A DNA stretch of 64,000 nucleotides from Clostridium hydrogenum. GTDB taxonomy: Bacteria > Bacillota > Clostridia > Clostridiales > Clostridiaceae. Shown piece by piece: positions 62,656 through 64,000 of this stretch. The stretch is from the NCBI RefSeq assembly GCF_021432385.1, contig NZ_JAEACT010000004.1, positions 496,001 through 560,000 of the forward strand. Direction: 5' to 3'. The notes under the pieces are model-generated. The model saw nothing but the letters and a program-made list of their open reading frames with translations. It made no database searches and was not told the origin of the DNA. The position numbers and the translations under genes were made by a program. Within the stretch, counting starts at the first letter, position 1. Every line of letters begins with the position of its first letter.

Positions 62656-64000
62656 TTTATTACTCCTTTACGATATGCATCTAGTAGTTTTTCCAAGTCC
62701 TTTATTTGTATCTTAAGTTCTTCTCCAATATCCGTATCCCCAACTCTTTTTCTTTCAACTTCCTGTTCTAATACTATTGAAGTTGAAAGGATATCCTTTT
62801 CTTCTTCAATAGCTTTTTGAGTTGATTCAAAAGGTTCATGCGATACCAAAGAAAGTCCATAGGAATTATATATAAGCGTGTATCCTGCTATGCCTGTTTG
62901 TGCTTGATATGCTCTTGAAAACCCACCATCTATGACTAAAAGTTTTCCATTTGCCTTTATTGGACTTTCACCTTTTTTTATTTTAACAGGTACATGACCG
63001 TTAATTATATGAGAAGTTTTAGGATTCAATCCAAACTCCTTAAAAATCATGTTGCATATTCTTTCGTGATCCTCCAAATCAAAATAGGGATCTTTCTTTT
63101 CAATTTGAAGTTCTTTCTCGTCTATAAAATATCGTTCAAAGGTAGCCATTTTATCCTTTCCAAATAAAGGTGAATCAGGCCCATTCCATAAATACCAAGT
63201 TATATCCATGCCATATAATTTAGCTTTGGGATTATTTTTATAAAAGTAGCCTTCTCTTACTAAAATCTCTAGTCTATCTAAAAGCGCTTTTCCAGTATAC
63301 TCCTTTCTTGAAGCACCTATCTTAACCTTTTTAAAGTTTCCATCCTCATTTAATGGAATGCACCCATGATATAAAAGATTTGAATTATATTTAAGATACA
63401 TACTTCCATTTGCAAAAAGAAAACCGACATGCTTTTGAAGCTTTTCACTGTTTAAAAAAGAACTCTTTATTTTTTCTAATAACTCCCTTTCTTCTGGAAT
63501 AAGCTTATATGGTTCTTTTGGGTTTATAGTTGGAAATTTATTATCCTTCAATTTATATGTTTTACCATTTAAATTAATTGTACCTTGCTCATAATTAATT
63601 TTATCTAGCACCACCCTATCCTTCATGCAAAAATATGGGCGTCTATCAATTACTTCCCCTTCTAATTTAAATTGAATAATAGATATAGCTTTATGCATCC
63701 TCGCTATAAGATTTATTTCCTTATCACTATAAACCTTATCACTTTCTATTTTAGGTTTAAATTGCAAGCATTCATCATCACCGTAGACCTCCATAGCAAA
63801 TGTAGCTAGAGGCAGTAAATTTATTCCATAACCATCCTCTAAAGTTGATAAATTTCCATACCTTGCACATATCCTAAGTGCCGTTGCAATACAAACCTCA
63901 CTTCCTGCCGCTGCACCCATCCAAAGTATGTCATGATTTCCCCATTGAATATCAACAGAATGATAATTCATAAGAGTATCCATTACAATATCCGCTCTAG
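62646..64000 (-). CDS. fbp: Fructose-1,6-bisphosphatase class III (3' part, runs off the window)
   Basis: The C-terminal 451 codons of a class III FBPase, the form found in Firmicutes (full length about 650-670 residues). The metallophosphatase signature DIQWGNHDILWMG is near the right edge and INGHVPVK (two metal or phosphate residues) lies about residue 320 of this part. It removes the 1-phosphate of fructose 1,6-bisphosphate in gluconeogenesis. The frame stays open to the window edge (RADIV before the first internal Met at 63983), so the true start is outside. Confidence 0.95.
   Translation of the reverse strand, partial: RADIVMDTLMNYHSVDIQWGNHDILWMGAAAGSEVCIATALRICARYGNLSTLEDGYGINLLPLATFAMEVYGDDECLQFKPKIESDKVYSDKEINLIARMHKAISIIQFKLEGEVIDRRPYFCMKDRVVLDKINYEQGTINLNGKTYKLKDNKFPTINPKEPYKLIPEERELLEKIKSSFLNSEKLQKHVGFLFANGSMYLKYNSNLLYHGCIPLNEDGNFKKVKIGASRKEYTGKALLDRLEILVREGYFYKNNPKAKLYGMDITWYLWNGPDSPLFGKDKMATFERYFIDEKELQIEKKDPYFDLEDHERICNMIFKEFGLNPKTSHIINGHVPVKIKKGESPIKANGKLLVIDGGFSRAYQAQTGIAGYTLIYNSYGLSLVSHEPFESTQKAIEEEKDILSTSIVLEQEVERKRVGDTDIGEELKIQIKDLEKLLDAYRKGVIKAK

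Overview
The window is AT-rich, with short coding-dense operons, Gram-positive-type ribosome sites (AGGAGG), frequent TTG starts, class III fructose-bisphosphatase, a T-box leader, AdhE and an electron-bifurcating-type lactate dehydrogenase/EtfAB set. Together these point to an anaerobic, probably solvent- or acid-forming Clostridium (sensu stricto). I cannot name the species from the sequence alone. No rRNA, tRNA, CRISPR array, phage or complete insertion sequence was found.

Layout. 1-1.2 kb: 5' part of an ABC ATPase gene and a HAD phosphatase. 1.9-9.2 kb: a beta-glucoside (cellobiose-type) PTS operon (EIIA, EIIB, 6-phospho-beta-glucosidase, EIIC, small protein) on the minus strand, divergent from a sigma-54 activator of the LevR/CelR type; a consensus -24/-12 promoter and phased repeats lie between them. 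9.2-16.7 kb: a methyltransferase, then lctBCD-like genes (EtfB, ferredoxin-domain EtfA, FAD lactate dehydrogenase) divergent from adhE; the adhE promoter carries a near-perfect Rex-type operator. 17.2-21.5 kb: a lipoprotein, an ECF sigma factor with a membrane beta-propeller partner, and two tiny ORFs. 21.9-31.6 kb: amino-acid ABC transporter, membrane LuxR regulator with an acyltransferase, Lgt, cardiolipin synthase, XRE-TPR regulator, GNAT. 32-41.8 kb: ECF S component, PepA, an ABC transporter with its two-component system, a decayed AAA-ATPase and a methyltransferase. 42-52.7 kb: amidase plus PdaA-like deacetylase, an ABC exporter behind a structured leader, DUF89 protein, a BceAB-like transporter, MATE pump and an iron-sulfur flavoprotein. 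53-64 kb: glnS-gltX behind a Glu T-box, a chemotaxis receptor, a DUF11 protein, a PAS histidine kinase and the 3' part of fbp.

The most distinctive property is the intergenic DNA. At least five families of small, palindromic, MITE-like elements fill most long gaps. One family has ends built from tandem heptamers in two sequence variants (CAGAGTA or CAATTCA type) around a similar core. Another about 100-bp palindrome sits at gene ends and inside the gltX T-box leader. A third pair of 282-bp elements lies in inverted orientation around the sigma-factor region.

The best candidate for something undescribed is the leader at 46.29-46.53 kb: a promoter, a predicted four-helix junction and an intrinsic terminator with a competing pairing, ahead of an ABC exporter gene. 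I could not match it to a riboswitch class.
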